In this document: positions 25,614 through 38,111 of the stretch, piece by piece
How the letters are laid out: each line of letters opens with the position of its first letter
Position numbering within the stretch: position 1 is the first letter of the stretch
DNA from: Methylosinus sp. C49
GTDB taxonomy: Bacteria; Pseudomonadota; Alphaproteobacteria; Rhizobiales; Beijerinckiaceae
Length of the DNA stretch: 64,000 nt
NCBI RefSeq assembly: GCF_009936375.1
Contig: NZ_AP022332.1
Location: 2,512,501 to 2,576,500, forward strand
Direction: 5' to 3'
Translations under genes and position numbers: made by a program
The notes under the pieces: model-generated
What the model saw: the letters and a program-made list of their open reading frames with translations, nothing else
What the model was told of the DNA's origin: nothing
Database searches by the model: none

Positions 25614-26579
25614 TCAGGCGCTATCCACCGCCTCGCCGGGGACGAAAGCGTCGAAGGCCGCCCAGAACTGCTCGCGCAATTCGTCTCGCTCCATCAGCAA
25701 TTCATGACGCGCGCCGGGGACCTCTATCAGGCTCGCGACCGGTAGCCTCTGCGCGAAACGCTCGATCGCGCGCGAGGAAATGATGCGGTCGCGCCCGCAG
25801 AGAAAGGCCATCACCGGCGAGCGCACGGCGCGGGCGTATTCGGGCGCGGCGAACTGCTTCATCAGCCTGAAGGCGGCGTTGACCCAGCCGACCGTCGGAT
25901 CGCCGATGGCGAGATGCGGCGCGGCGCGCACCACATCGGCGTTGCGGGAGAAGCGCGCGGGATCGGAGGTCAGCCGATTGCCCTCGAAGGGCAGCTCCTC
26001 CAGCGATTTCGGTCCGCCGCCCGGCACATACATCGCGCCGAAGCCGAACATATCGAGCGTGTCGGCGACGGCGCGCGCGCCGATCGGAAAGCGCAGCCCT
26101 TCGAAATCGACCATTGGCGCGGCGACGATGACGCGATCGAAAGGCGAGCGCGCCGAATGGACGCGATCGAGCAAAATGGCGCCGCCCATGGAATGCGCCA
26201 GCGCATGCCAGGGGGAGGGGCATTCGAGCGCCAGAACGTCGGTGATGAAGGCGTCGAGATCGCGCTGATAGAGCGCGAAATCATCGACATGGCCCTTGCG
26301 CGGATCGGAAAGATCGCGCTCCGAGCCGCCCTGTCCGCGCCAATCCAGCGTCACCACATGGAGGTCGCGGGCGAGCAGATCATTGATCGTCTCGAAATAT
26401 TTCTCGATGAACTCGGCCCGGCCCTGAAACAGCGCCACCGTGCCGATCGCTCCACGCGGCGGCGCGAAGCTCGCCGCGCGCAGGCTGCGTCCATCCGCCG
26501 TGCGAATGGCGAAGACCTTCGCATTGGGCGGCACGGGATTGTCGGGCGTTCCGATGAGCTGCGATTCGGTGAGCGGCAT
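25614..26579 (-). CDS. Alpha/beta hydrolase, lysophospholipase-like
   Basis: A 321-residue serine hydrolase of the monoacylglycerol lipase/lysophospholipase (PldB-like, Hydrolase_4) type. The nucleophile elbow is AHSMGG with Ser130; the likely acid is the Asp in CGRDRIISS and the histidine is in GARHELLMERD. The N-terminal strand region has TLDWRGQGGSERD, typical of this family. There is no signal peptide, so it is cytoplasmic or membrane-associated. It lies 95 bases downstream of the TonB receptor gene on the same strand, but there is no reason to tie it to metal uptake; it may simply be cotranscribed. Confidence 0.85.
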   Translation of the reverse strand: MPLTESQLIGTPDNPVPPNAKVFAIRTADGRSLRAASFAPPRGAIGTVALFQGRAEFIEKYFETINDLLARDLHVVTLDWRGQGGSERDLSDPRKGHVDDFALYQRDLDAFITDVLALECPSPWHALAHSMGGAILLDRVHSARSPFDRVIVAAPMVDFEGLRFPIGARAVADTLDMFGFGAMYVPGGGPKSLEELPFEGNRLTSDPARFSRNADVVRAAPHLAIGDPTVGWVNAAFRLMKQFAAPEYARAVRSPVMAFLCGRDRIISSRAIERFAQRLPVASLIEVPGARHELLMERDELREQFWAAFDAFVPGEAVDSA

Positions 26580-26674
26580 GTCGGGCGATCCTGCTGCGGC
26601 GGGAACGAGAGACGCTGCCCGCGCCTCTCGCCCCGTCTATCGCATGTCTCGCCCGACCGCGCAAAAGGCGAAGC

Positions 26675-29221
26675 TCAGAACTTCACCGTCAGCCCCGCGT
26701 AATAGGAGCGGCCTTGCCCCGGCACGGCGCCGAAGACGCTCGTCTTCTTGTAATTCGTGTAATCGAAGCCGCCGAGCGGCGAATAATAGCGCACGTCGGC
26801 GACATTGGTGATGCCGAGATCGATGCGGAATGCGTCCCATTCATAGGCGGTGCGCAGATTGACGAGCCCGTAGGAGGGCGTCTTCAATTCATTGCGCGCC
26901 GTGCTCACATGCGTCTTGCTATCGACCAGCTGCAGCTCGACAGCGCTGCTCCAGCCGCCGAGCTTGTGCTCGAGAGCGAAGCGGGCGTTGAGCGGCATTA
27001 TGTGATAGAGCCCGTCGCCGCGATCGAGATTTTCGCCATAGACGTAGCCGATGACGCCGGAGAGCGTGAAGCTGCCGACATCCGGCGCCTCATAGAGCTT
27101 GCCGCGGCCGGAGAGGTCGAAGCCATAGAGCTCCGCCTTGTGATTGCGGAACTGAAGAATGGGAAACCAGCTTCCATTCTTGTCGGTGAAGCCGCCGATG
27201 CGATCGGCGTCGATGAAGTTCTCGACATAGCTGAAATAGGGCGTCGCCTTTACTTCCCAATCATGGGAGACGGGATCGCGCCACGCGGCCGTGAAGCTCA
27301 CCGTATGCGCGACCTCGGGCTTCAGATCGAGATTGCCGACATAGCCATTGGCGTCGCCGAACCAGCCGATCATGCTGCTCGCCATGCCGCCGACGCCGAA
27401 AGCGTAGCGCTCGTAGAGATTGGGCGAGCGCGTCTTGCGCGAATAGCCGAGCTCATATGTGCTCGTCTCGTCGGCCTGGTAGCGCACGAGCGCGGTCATG
27501 TCGAAATTGACGTCGGTGCGCGCATGGCTGCGGGCGTTGAAGAAACGGGCCGCCGTGGCGTCAGGATTGGCCATGCCCATCATGCCCATGGGGATGGGAT
27601 TGCGCGGATCATAGGCGCTGGCGTCGCCCGTGCTCATCCACACGATGTCATTGCGCACGCCGAGCGATGTCGTCCATTGCGGCGACCATTTCGCTTCCCA
27701 TTCCGCGAATGTGCCGATGTGATCGCGCTGGCCGCCATTGATGTTCCAGAAGGTCCCTGGACCCATCATCATGCTGCCGACGATCGGCGGCCACCAGTCG
27801 TTCAAATGATAGCCGTGGAACTCATTGCCGATGCGCAGCAGATTGGAAGAGTCGAGAGGAATGGCCGCCTTGACCACATATCCGTAATCAGTGCCGGCGG
27901 CGTTCATCGGCATGTTGGCGGGCTGCTTGTCGTAGAGAAAGCCCATCTTATGCGCCGTATGATGCCAGAAGGCGCGCGCCTCGAGCTTGCCCCATTCGAA
28001 CGCGCCCTCATAGCCGGCGTCGACCGAATAGCCGCGATTATAAGTCATATCCATGCGCTGATTGACGAAGCCCTGATAGGGAATGTTCTGATATCCGCCA
28101 CGCAGCGTGAAGAGATGTCCGTCGTTCTGATAGGCGAGAGTCGCCGAATGATTTTCGGAGATGAAGCCGGTGGAGAGGACCTTCGGTCCATTGTCGCCGG
28201 CGTGATAGTCGGAGCCGCGCGTGTAGCCGCCATTGTAGAGCAGGCTGAAATGCTCGGTGGCGACATTCGCGGTTCCCGACACTCCGAAGCCGCTGTTGGA
28301 GCTGCGGAAGAAGCCCGAGATCGATCCCGAGGCGATGACGCCGGGCGCGACCGACGGAACGAGGCCTGGCGCGGAGGCGACGCGCGGATTGGCGAAGATC
28401 GGCGGCTTGGGCGTGACCGAAATCGTGCCCGCGATCGAATCGCCGCCTTTGCTCACCGGCGTCACGCCGGAGAGCACCTCGATCTTTCCGACATTGTTCG
28501 GATCGATATAGGAGAGCGGCGGATTCATGTGATTGGCGCAGGCCGAGGTGATCTCGGCGCCGCCGAGCAGAATCTTGATGCGATCGTCGGCGAGGCCGCG
28601 CAGCGCCGGAAGGCGCGACACGCCCCCCGCCTCATAGAGATCGACGCCCGGCGCCGCATAGAGCAGCTGCGCCGTGTCGCTGGCGTTTGGACGCTGAGCG
28701 TCGAGCGCCGCGCCGCTGATGTCCGTCGCGCCGATCGGCGTGAAGGGGCCATCGGCGTGACGCGCTGCGGCGCGCAGCGCTCGCTCGCGCTCACCGGCCA
28801 CGTCGATCGGCGGCAGCGCGACCGCGCCGGCGTCATTGCGCATCGTCTCGTTCTGCGCGAGCACGATGGCGACGCTGCGTCCATCACGCGTGAGGCGATA
28901 GCCTATGCCCGTGCCGGCGAGCAGACGATCGAGCGCGTCTTCCAGTGTGAAGGCGCCGGAGAGTCCATGCGTCGTGAGATCGCGCGTCAGTCGCGACTTA
29001 TAGACGAGCTGCGCGCCGGTGGCGTCGGCGAGGCGATTGAGCGCGGCGGCGACGGAGCCCGCCGGAATCTCATAGCTGCGCACTGCGGCGGCGAGCTCCG
29101 CCTCCGGCATTGCGACATGCGCGATGGCCGGCTCTTGTCCGAAGACGAGAGCGCTCAGAGCCGTCGCTATCGCCGTCGCGCCCATGTTTTTATTCTCGAG
29201 ACGAAAAAATCGCCGCTGCAT
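26675..29221 (-). CDS. TonB-dependent transducer, probable copper receptor
   Basis: An 848-residue outer-membrane receptor. After a signal region, an STN domain (about 51-119, with GSVAAALNRLADATG) marks it as a transducer that signals to FecR; a plug domain (about 160-275) and a 22-strand barrel ending in TVKF follow. The plug holds CANHMNPP with Cys228 and Met232, the same CxxxM arrangement that binds copper in Pseudomonas OprC, and the barrel has Met-rich loops (SMMMGPGTF, MGMMGMANP). Together with a DUF2946-like gene this argues for copper or a copper chelate; iron or a methanobactin-like ligand cannot be excluded. Start ATG 29221 has GGAGAAGG upstream. It follows the FecR gene. Confidence 0.88.
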   Translation of the reverse strand: MQRRFFRLENKNMGATAIATALSALVFGQEPAIAHVAMPEAELAAAVRSYEIPAGSVAAALNRLADATGAQLVYKSRLTRDLTTHGLSGAFTLEDALDRLLAGTGIGYRLTRDGRSVAIVLAQNETMRNDAGAVALPPIDVAGERERALRAAARHADGPFTPIGATDISGAALDAQRPNASDTAQLLYAAPGVDLYEAGGVSRLPALRGLADDRIKILLGGAEITSACANHMNPPLSYIDPNNVGKIEVLSGVTPVSKGGDSIAGTISVTPKPPIFANPRVASAPGLVPSVAPGVIASGSISGFFRSSNSGFGVSGTANVATEHFSLLYNGGYTRGSDYHAGDNGPKVLSTGFISENHSATLAYQNDGHLFTLRGGYQNIPYQGFVNQRMDMTYNRGYSVDAGYEGAFEWGKLEARAFWHHTAHKMGFLYDKQPANMPMNAAGTDYGYVVKAAIPLDSSNLLRIGNEFHGYHLNDWWPPIVGSMMMGPGTFWNINGGQRDHIGTFAEWEAKWSPQWTTSLGVRNDIVWMSTGDASAYDPRNPIPMGMMGMANPDATAARFFNARSHARTDVNFDMTALVRYQADETSTYELGYSRKTRSPNLYERYAFGVGGMASSMIGWFGDANGYVGNLDLKPEVAHTVSFTAAWRDPVSHDWEVKATPYFSYVENFIDADRIGGFTDKNGSWFPILQFRNHKAELYGFDLSGRGKLYEAPDVGSFTLSGVIGYVYGENLDRGDGLYHIMPLNARFALEHKLGGWSSAVELQLVDSKTHVSTARNELKTPSYGLVNLRTAYEWDAFRIDLGITNVADVRYYSPLGGFDYTNYKKTSVFGAVPGQGRSYYAGLTVKF

Positions 29222-29344
29222 CCGCCCTTCTCCGAGTTCTTGTCGGGAACGAAAACGTCCCTCTATGAACTCTGACGAATGGAGCGCGCGAACACGCACG
29301 TCCGTGCGACGAAAAAATGCAGGCGCGTGATGCGGCGTTCTGTC

Positions 29345-30280
29345 TCATCCGCGCAGCGCCACGAGATAATCGCCGATGTGAATCGCATCGAGCGCGAGCG
29401 AAGCCTCGATCGCGCGCAAGGCGCCGATCGGATCGGCGGCGTCGAACACGCCGGTGACGCGAAGCCGGCGCGTGGAGTCGCTCGCCACGATGATGTAGCC
29501 GCGGTGATAGCGTGAGAGAATATCGACGACCTCGCCGAGCGGACGATCGACGAAAATGAGCTTGCCGCGGCGCCAGGCGGTGGCGTCCGGCACGGCGACA
29601 GGGACGGGCGCGCTCGTCGGCGCCGCCGGGCCGAAGTCGCATTGGCGACCTTCCTCGACGATCGTCTTCTCGCCATGGCTCGCGACGGCGACCTTATGCT
29701 CGGCGACGGTCACGCGGGCGCCGTCATTCTCGAGCGCGATATCGAAAGAGGTGCCGAGCGCCGTCACCGATCCGCCCGCCGCCGTGACGACGAAGGGCCG
29801 CGCGGCATCCGGCGCGACATCGAAAAACGCCTCGCCTTCGAGCAGAGTGAGCGAGCGTTCGCCGGCGGCGTAATGCACGGCGATAGCGGATTTTCCGCCG
29901 AGCTGAACCTTGGATCCGTCCGCGAGCGCGACCATGCGCGTCTCGCCGGCGGCGGTGCGGAAATCGGCGCTCCAGAGCAGGCGCAGCGTGTCGAAGCTCG
30001 CCACGGCGGCCAGCGTCGCGGCCAGCGCGGCGGCGAAAGCCATGCGTCGCCGCCGCCGCGCCGCGAGGGCGTCGACGCGACGCGGCTTCAGCGCTTTCAC
30101 CTCGCCGCAGAGCGCGCAAATATAGGTGAAGGCCGCCGCGTTGGCCCGATCGGCCACCCAGGCCTCGAAGGCGGCGATCTCGGCGCTCGACATGTTGCCG
30201 GCGTCGCGCCGCACCCACCAGGCGACGGCGGAGTCCTGCGAGGCGCTCTCCTGCGGCGCGGGATCTTTGTGGGCGGCCAT
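29345..30280 (-). CDS. FecR-type anti-sigma factor
   Basis: A 311-residue inner-membrane regulator. The N-terminal cytoplasmic domain has the FecR pattern AVAWWVRRDAG (Trp21-Trp22) and EIAAFEAWVAD, which holds the ECF sigma factor. One membrane helix lies at about 80-97, after a cluster of arginines. The periplasmic FecR domain (about 115-215) includes LADGSKVQLGGKSAI and LLEGEAFFDVAPD, and the C-terminal part (about 240-311) resembles the STN-like DUF4974 domain that contacts the receptor. GAGGAGCG precedes ATG 30280. It sits between the sigma factor gene (70 bases) and the receptor gene, the classic order for cell-surface signalling. Confidence 0.92.
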   Translation of the reverse strand: MAAHKDPAPQESASQDSAVAWWVRRDAGNMSSAEIAAFEAWVADRANAAAFTYICALCGEVKALKPRRVDALAARRRRRMAFAAALAATLAAVASFDTLRLLWSADFRTAAGETRMVALADGSKVQLGGKSAIAVHYAAGERSLTLLEGEAFFDVAPDAARPFVVTAAGGSVTALGTSFDIALENDGARVTVAEHKVAVASHGEKTIVEEGRQCDFGPAAPTSAPVPVAVPDATAWRRGKLIFVDRPLGEVVDILSRYHRGYIIVASDSTRRLRVTGVFDAADPIGALRAIEASLALDAIHIGDYLVALRG

Positions 30281-30350
30281 AGGTCGAAACTCGCTCCTCA
30301 CACATACAGACGAACGACGGCCCGAAACGCGGATGCGTCTCGGCAATTTT

Positions 30351-30851
30351 TTACTGCACGGCGCTTCGGCAGCGCTTTATGGCGATGCGCAAATGCCGGT
30401 CCACCATATTGCGGGAGATGCCGAGCCGCCGCGCGATCTCGTCCTGCGGGACGTCGTGATGCATGCGCAGCACGAAGACCTCGCGGCATTTGGGCGGCAG
30501 CGTCTCGATCGCCGTGGTGAGAATCCGCGCGCGGCGGTCCGCTTCCAGAGTCTCGTCGGCGGAGGGCTCGTCCGAGGGCGCGTCATAGGTCTCCGCATCG
30601 GCCACGAAGAGCCTGCTCTCGAGCCTGCGCCGGCGCGAAAAGTCCATCGCCAAATTGACGGCGGTGCGGCGCAGATAGGCCGGAGGATCGGTGATCTCCT
30701 CGGTCATGTCGCGATGCATGACGCGCAGAAACGCCTCCTGGACGATGTCTGGGGCGTGATCGGGACCGACCCGCCGCGTGAGCAGGCGTGTCAGATCGCG
30801 TTGGGTGCGCGCGAAGAGCTCGCGCAAAATCGAAAATCTCGTGTCGGGCAT
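30351..30851 (-). CDS. ECF sigma factor, FecI-like
   Basis: A 166-residue extracytoplasmic-function sigma factor. Region 2 spans about 15-80 with DIVQEAFLRVMHRD and AYLRRTAVNLAMDFSRRRR; region 4 spans about 110-160 with LPPKCREVFVLRMHHDVPQDEIA and the recognition helix RRLGISRNMVDRHLR. This is the FecI type that directs transcription of the cognate receptor once FecR is relieved. Start ATG 30851 gives the family length; ATG 30860 is three codons upstream and neither has a clear ribosome binding site, so poor translation or coupling to the upstream gene is possible. Genes for FecR and the receptor follow directly. Confidence 0.93.
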   Translation of the reverse strand: MPDTRFSILRELFARTQRDLTRLLTRRVGPDHAPDIVQEAFLRVMHRDMTEEITDPPAYLRRTAVNLAMDFSRRRRLESRLFVADAETYDAPSDEPSADETLEADRRARILTTAIETLPPKCREVFVLRMHHDVPQDEIARRLGISRNMVDRHLRIAIKRCRSAVQ

Positions 30852-30948
30852 CGGCGCCATCCGTCGCGGCGTCGCCCGGGCGCGGGGGCGTCCGGTGCGT
30901 CCATCGGCGTATCGAAACGGCGGCCGCGATCCGCGGGGCGCCGCGCGA

Positions 30949-31350
30949 TCAGGCGAGGGGAGGGGCGCGGGACGACCAGGAGCTGGCCCAGCCGACGGGT
31001 CCGCGCTGCGGCGGCGCCGTCGAGGTATAGGCGACGAAGGCGAAAGCGACGACCGGCGGCGCGAGGATCGGCTCCTCGGACGGCGGCTCGACGAGGCTCG
31101 GCAGATCGCGGCCGGAGACGCAGAGAATGCAGCAGGGCGCATGATCGCGCTCCGCCGGCGGCGCGCCGTCCCTGTGCGGCTCGCAATAGGCGGAGGCCGA
31201 GACGCCGCCCGCCAGAGGCGCGCCATGGCCTCGAACCAGCGAGGCGGCGACGAAAGCCTGCAGCGCGAAAAGGCAAAGCGCCAGCGCCGAGACGAACGCG
31301 CGTCTCGCCGCGGAGACGTCCGACCAGCGCCGTGACCTCAGCTTCGCCAT
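30949..31350 (-). CDS. DUF2946-like small exported protein, probable copper-associated
   Basis: A 133-residue protein with one N-terminal hydrophobic segment (about 18-40, VSALALCLFALQAFVAA) that could be a signal or anchor. The soluble part carries a metal-site-like cluster: CEPH (Cys56, His59) and HAPCCILC (His70, Cys73, Cys74, Cys77). The C-terminus ends in SSRAPP, as in the DUF2946 family, which is often found beside copper receptor genes. It lies 97 bases upstream of the ECF sigma gene on the same strand and may be the first gene of the operon. A role in holding or passing copper in the periplasm is inferred. Family assignment is from pattern recall. Confidence 0.6.
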   Translation of the reverse strand: MAKLRSRRWSDVSAARRAFVSALALCLFALQAFVAASLVRGHGAPLAGGVSASAYCEPHRDGAPPAERDHAPCCILCVSGRDLPSLVEPPSEEPILAPPVVAFAFVAYTSTAPPQRGPVGWASSWSSRAPPLA

Positions 31351-31522
31351 GTCCGAAACTAGCGCCGGGAAATTTCCGCGGTCAATGCGATCGTCGCGCT
31401 CGCGGCGAAAACTCGGGGCCTGTCACAAAATTGCGACACCCGCGCCGGCGCCTCTTGCAGGCCGCAAAAGGCGCTCCCACATGGAATTCAGCGCGGGCCG
31501 TAGCGGACGCGCTTCTTCCCCG

Positions 31523-31578
31523 GCGCGAGCGGGGACGAACATCCCGATCGCGCTTCCACTGTCGCTTCTAGGAGGACA
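31523..31578 (+). promoter_or_regulatory. ROSE-like RNA thermometer in the hsp20 leader
   Basis: The last hairpin pairs the ribosome binding site: TGTC (31560-31563) with GACA (31575-31578) and CTTC (31565-31568) with GGAG (31571-31574), leaving G31564 bulged inside the conserved UYGCU motif (TCGCT). This bulged-G anti-Shine-Dalgarno arrangement is the hallmark of ROSE elements, which melt at heat-shock temperature. A second stem lies just upstream: GCGCGA (31523-31528) with TCGCGC (31548-31553), with an inner GGGA/TCCC pairing. Confidence 0.75.
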
Positions 31579-31583
31579 ATGAC

Positions 31584-32051
31584 ATGCGTCACTTCGATCT
31601 TTCCCCCCTCTATCGCTCGACCGTCGGTTTCGACCGTCTCTTCTCCCTGCTCGACCAAGGTCCGGGCGCGGAGGCGGCTCCGACCTATCCGCCTTATAAT
31701 ATCGAGCGCACCGGCGAGAACGATTATCGCGTGACCTTGGCCGTGGCCGGCTTCGCGCGCGAGGATCTCTCCATCGAGACGCGCGAGAACACGCTGACCA
31801 TCAAGGGCGCGAAAGACTCGCAGCCCGAGCCCGGCGGCGTCAAGCGCGAGATCCTGCATCAAGGCATCGCCGCGCGCGCCTTCGAGCGCCGCTTCCAGCT
31901 CGCCGACCATGTCGTCGTGACCGGGGCGACCCTCGCCAATGGCTTGCTGCATGTCGATCTGGTCCGCCAAATTCCCGAGGCGCAGAAGCCGCGCCGCATC
32001 GAGATCGGCGGCGGCGTTCCGGCGCAGACGATCGACGCCAAAGCCGCCTGA
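31584..32051 (+). CDS. Hsp20/alpha-crystallin small heat-shock protein
   Basis: A 155-residue small heat-shock protein of the rhizobial HspA/IbpA class, an ATP-independent holdase that binds unfolding proteins. The alpha-crystallin domain spans about 40-135 with NIERTGENDYRVTLAVAGF, the EDLSIETRENTLTIKG strands and ERRFQLADHVVV; the C-terminal tail RRIEIGGG carries the I-x-I-like anchoring motif used for oligomerisation. GGAGG at 31571-31575 lies 8 bases before the ATG, and is sequestered in the leader hairpin, so heat-induced translation is expected. It is monocistronic and ends at a strong bidirectional terminator. Confidence 0.93.
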   Translation: MRHFDLSPLYRSTVGFDRLFSLLDQGPGAEAAPTYPPYNIERTGENDYRVTLAVAGFAREDLSIETRENTLTIKGAKDSQPEPGGVKREILHQGIAARAFERRFQLADHVVVTGATLANGLLHVDLVRQIPEAQKPRRIEIGGGVPAQTIDAKAA

Positions 32052-32075
32052 TCGCACGCCGCACCCCAGCCTTGC

Positions 32076-32113
32076 AAAAAATAGAGGCGTCCCGTGAGGG
32101 ACGCCTCTTTTTT
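32076..32113. terminator. Bidirectional rho-independent terminator
   Basis: An 11-bp perfect stem (32083-32093 with 32098-32108) with loop GTGA is flanked by A residues on the left (32076-32081) and T residues on the right (32108-32113). It can therefore end both hsp20 on plus and the convergent secreted-protein gene on minus. Confidence 0.9.
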
Positions 32114-32116
32114 CGT

Positions 32117-33109
32117 TCAACCGCCTGGTGTCGGCTTGGGCGGCTCGCCCGCGGACGGCTCCTTGGATTGCTCCGCCGAGACCGGATTGGCGGGAGCCGC
32201 AGCGGCGGGCGGCGGCGTGACCGGCGTCGCTGGAACGATGGTCTGTGGCGCCGGCGCCGCCTGCTGATGGCCGACCGCTGCGGGCTCCGGCGCGGCCGCA
32301 TGCGGCGGCTCGGGAGCGGCTTGGATCGGCTGGGCGGAGGCGGCGGCGGGAGAAGGAGAAGGCGCAGGAGATAAAGAAGAAGGAGCGGACGCGGTCCCGC
32401 CTTGCGGCGGCTGCTGCGCCGGCGCCTTGCGCTCGGCCGGCTTGGTGACGGCGGGCTTGGCGACGGCGGGCTTGGCGGCCGTCGGTCTATCCTGCGGAGC
32501 GGCGGCGCGCGCCGGCGGTTTGGTCGCCTCGGAGGGCGGCGAATGGGGCGGGCGGCGTGTCTCGGCATTGTCTTGCCTGACGGCGGCATGGGTGCGCGCC
32601 GGCGTCTCCACGCCTCGCGCCGGAGCGTTGGATTGCCGCGCCGGGCGGCGGGGCTCGCCGCCGAGGCCGGGCACCACCAGAGGGTCTTCCGCCGGGCCGG
32701 CGCTCGGCCCCTCATAGGGTTCCGGCCCCGGCGGTCCGCGATAGGCGGCGGGCGGCGCTTCGACGAAGCCCGGTCCGACTTCCTCCGGCCCAATGCGCCA
32801 GGAGCGCAAAATCTCGCCCTCATAGGGGTCGATCAAAAAGCGCCGATAATGGCCGCGGCGGTCGACGCCCGTCGCGACCACCTGATCGCCGCGCCGGCCG
32901 AGCCCACCGACGAGACGAAAGCCTTCCTCGCCCAAAATGCCGGCGATCGCTCGAGGCGTGGCGTTGGGCGCGGGTTCCGGGATCGGCTGGTGAAAGGCGT
33001 AGCCGAACGGACGAAAGAAGAAATCCGCCGCGGCCGGCGTCGGCGCCGCCATCGGCGCGAGGCTCGCCATCGCGAGCAAGAGCTTCGGCCGCAGTCTCGA
33101 TAGCGTCAT
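32117..33109 (-). CDS. Secreted proline/alanine-rich protein
   Basis: A 330-residue exported protein. A signal peptide (core LLLAMASLAPMAAPTPAAA) is followed by a folded part of about 100 residues with PRAIAGILGEEGFRLVG and RGHYRRFLIDPYEGEILRS, which resembles PepSY-like modules common in rhizobial periplasmic proteins. The last 200 residues are low-complexity Pro/Ala/Lys/Gln, including near-repeats of AAKPAVAKPAVTKPAE, and look like a flexible cell-wall-spanning linker. GGAG before ATG 33109 supports this start over 33127. No catalytic motif is visible and no function can be assigned. Confidence 0.7.
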   Translation of the reverse strand: MTLSRLRPKLLLAMASLAPMAAPTPAAADFFFRPFGYAFHQPIPEPAPNATPRAIAGILGEEGFRLVGGLGRRGDQVVATGVDRRGHYRRFLIDPYEGEILRSWRIGPEEVGPGFVEAPPAAYRGPPGPEPYEGPSAGPAEDPLVVPGLGGEPRRPARQSNAPARGVETPARTHAAVRQDNAETRRPPHSPPSEATKPPARAAAPQDRPTAAKPAVAKPAVTKPAERKAPAQQPPQGGTASAPSSLSPAPSPSPAAASAQPIQAAPEPPHAAAPEPAAVGHQQAAPAPQTIVPATPVTPPPAAAAPANPVSAEQSKEPSAGEPPKPTPGG

Positions 33110-33433
33110 GAACCGCTCCACATCCATCTCATCGTCTGGCCCCGTCTCGATTGCCGAGCTTGGGCGACCATTGCGGCGAGCTTTGGACGCAAGCGGCGCG
33201 CGCCGGCGATGGAATGCGCCGGGAATTCGGTTTTGTAGCGGCAGATTGCTTGTGCGAGGGGCGCAAATCTGGCAACAATATTTCCCGCCGATATGTCAGT
33301 CATGCTGACCATTCTGCGCCAATGTCGCTCGCGCCACCCTGCGAGCGACGCTATGAATTCGACGACCAAGGACGGGGGAGCGGGCGCGGCGATCGGGCCG
33401 GGCGGCCCCCGGACTCGCCCGGGAGACGCCGCC
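33110..33433. promoter_or_regulatory. Divergent control region upstream of gltB
   Basis: No credible gene lies here. Two symmetric elements stand out: a 15-base inverted repeat GTCAG-N5-CTGAC at 33295-33309, and a 9-bp perfect hairpin at 33324-33332 with 33341-33349 (8-base loop). The second lacks a T tract. They are candidates for an operator and a leader structure of gltB; the regulator is unknown. Confidence 0.4.
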
Positions 33434-38095
<4,662 letters not shown>

Positions 38096-38111
38096 GGCGG
38101 ACGCGCCGGCG

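Noticed and set aside
26714-29275. 853-codon open frame on plus opposite the TonB receptor gene
   Set aside because: Shadow of the receptor gene in GC-rich DNA: no domain, no ribosome binding site, His/Asp/Arg-rich composition typical of antisense frames.
26675-31350. Possible methanobactin biosynthesis operon
   Set aside because: No MbnA-like small Cys-containing precursor and no mbnB/mbnC-type genes are next to the receptor or regulators.
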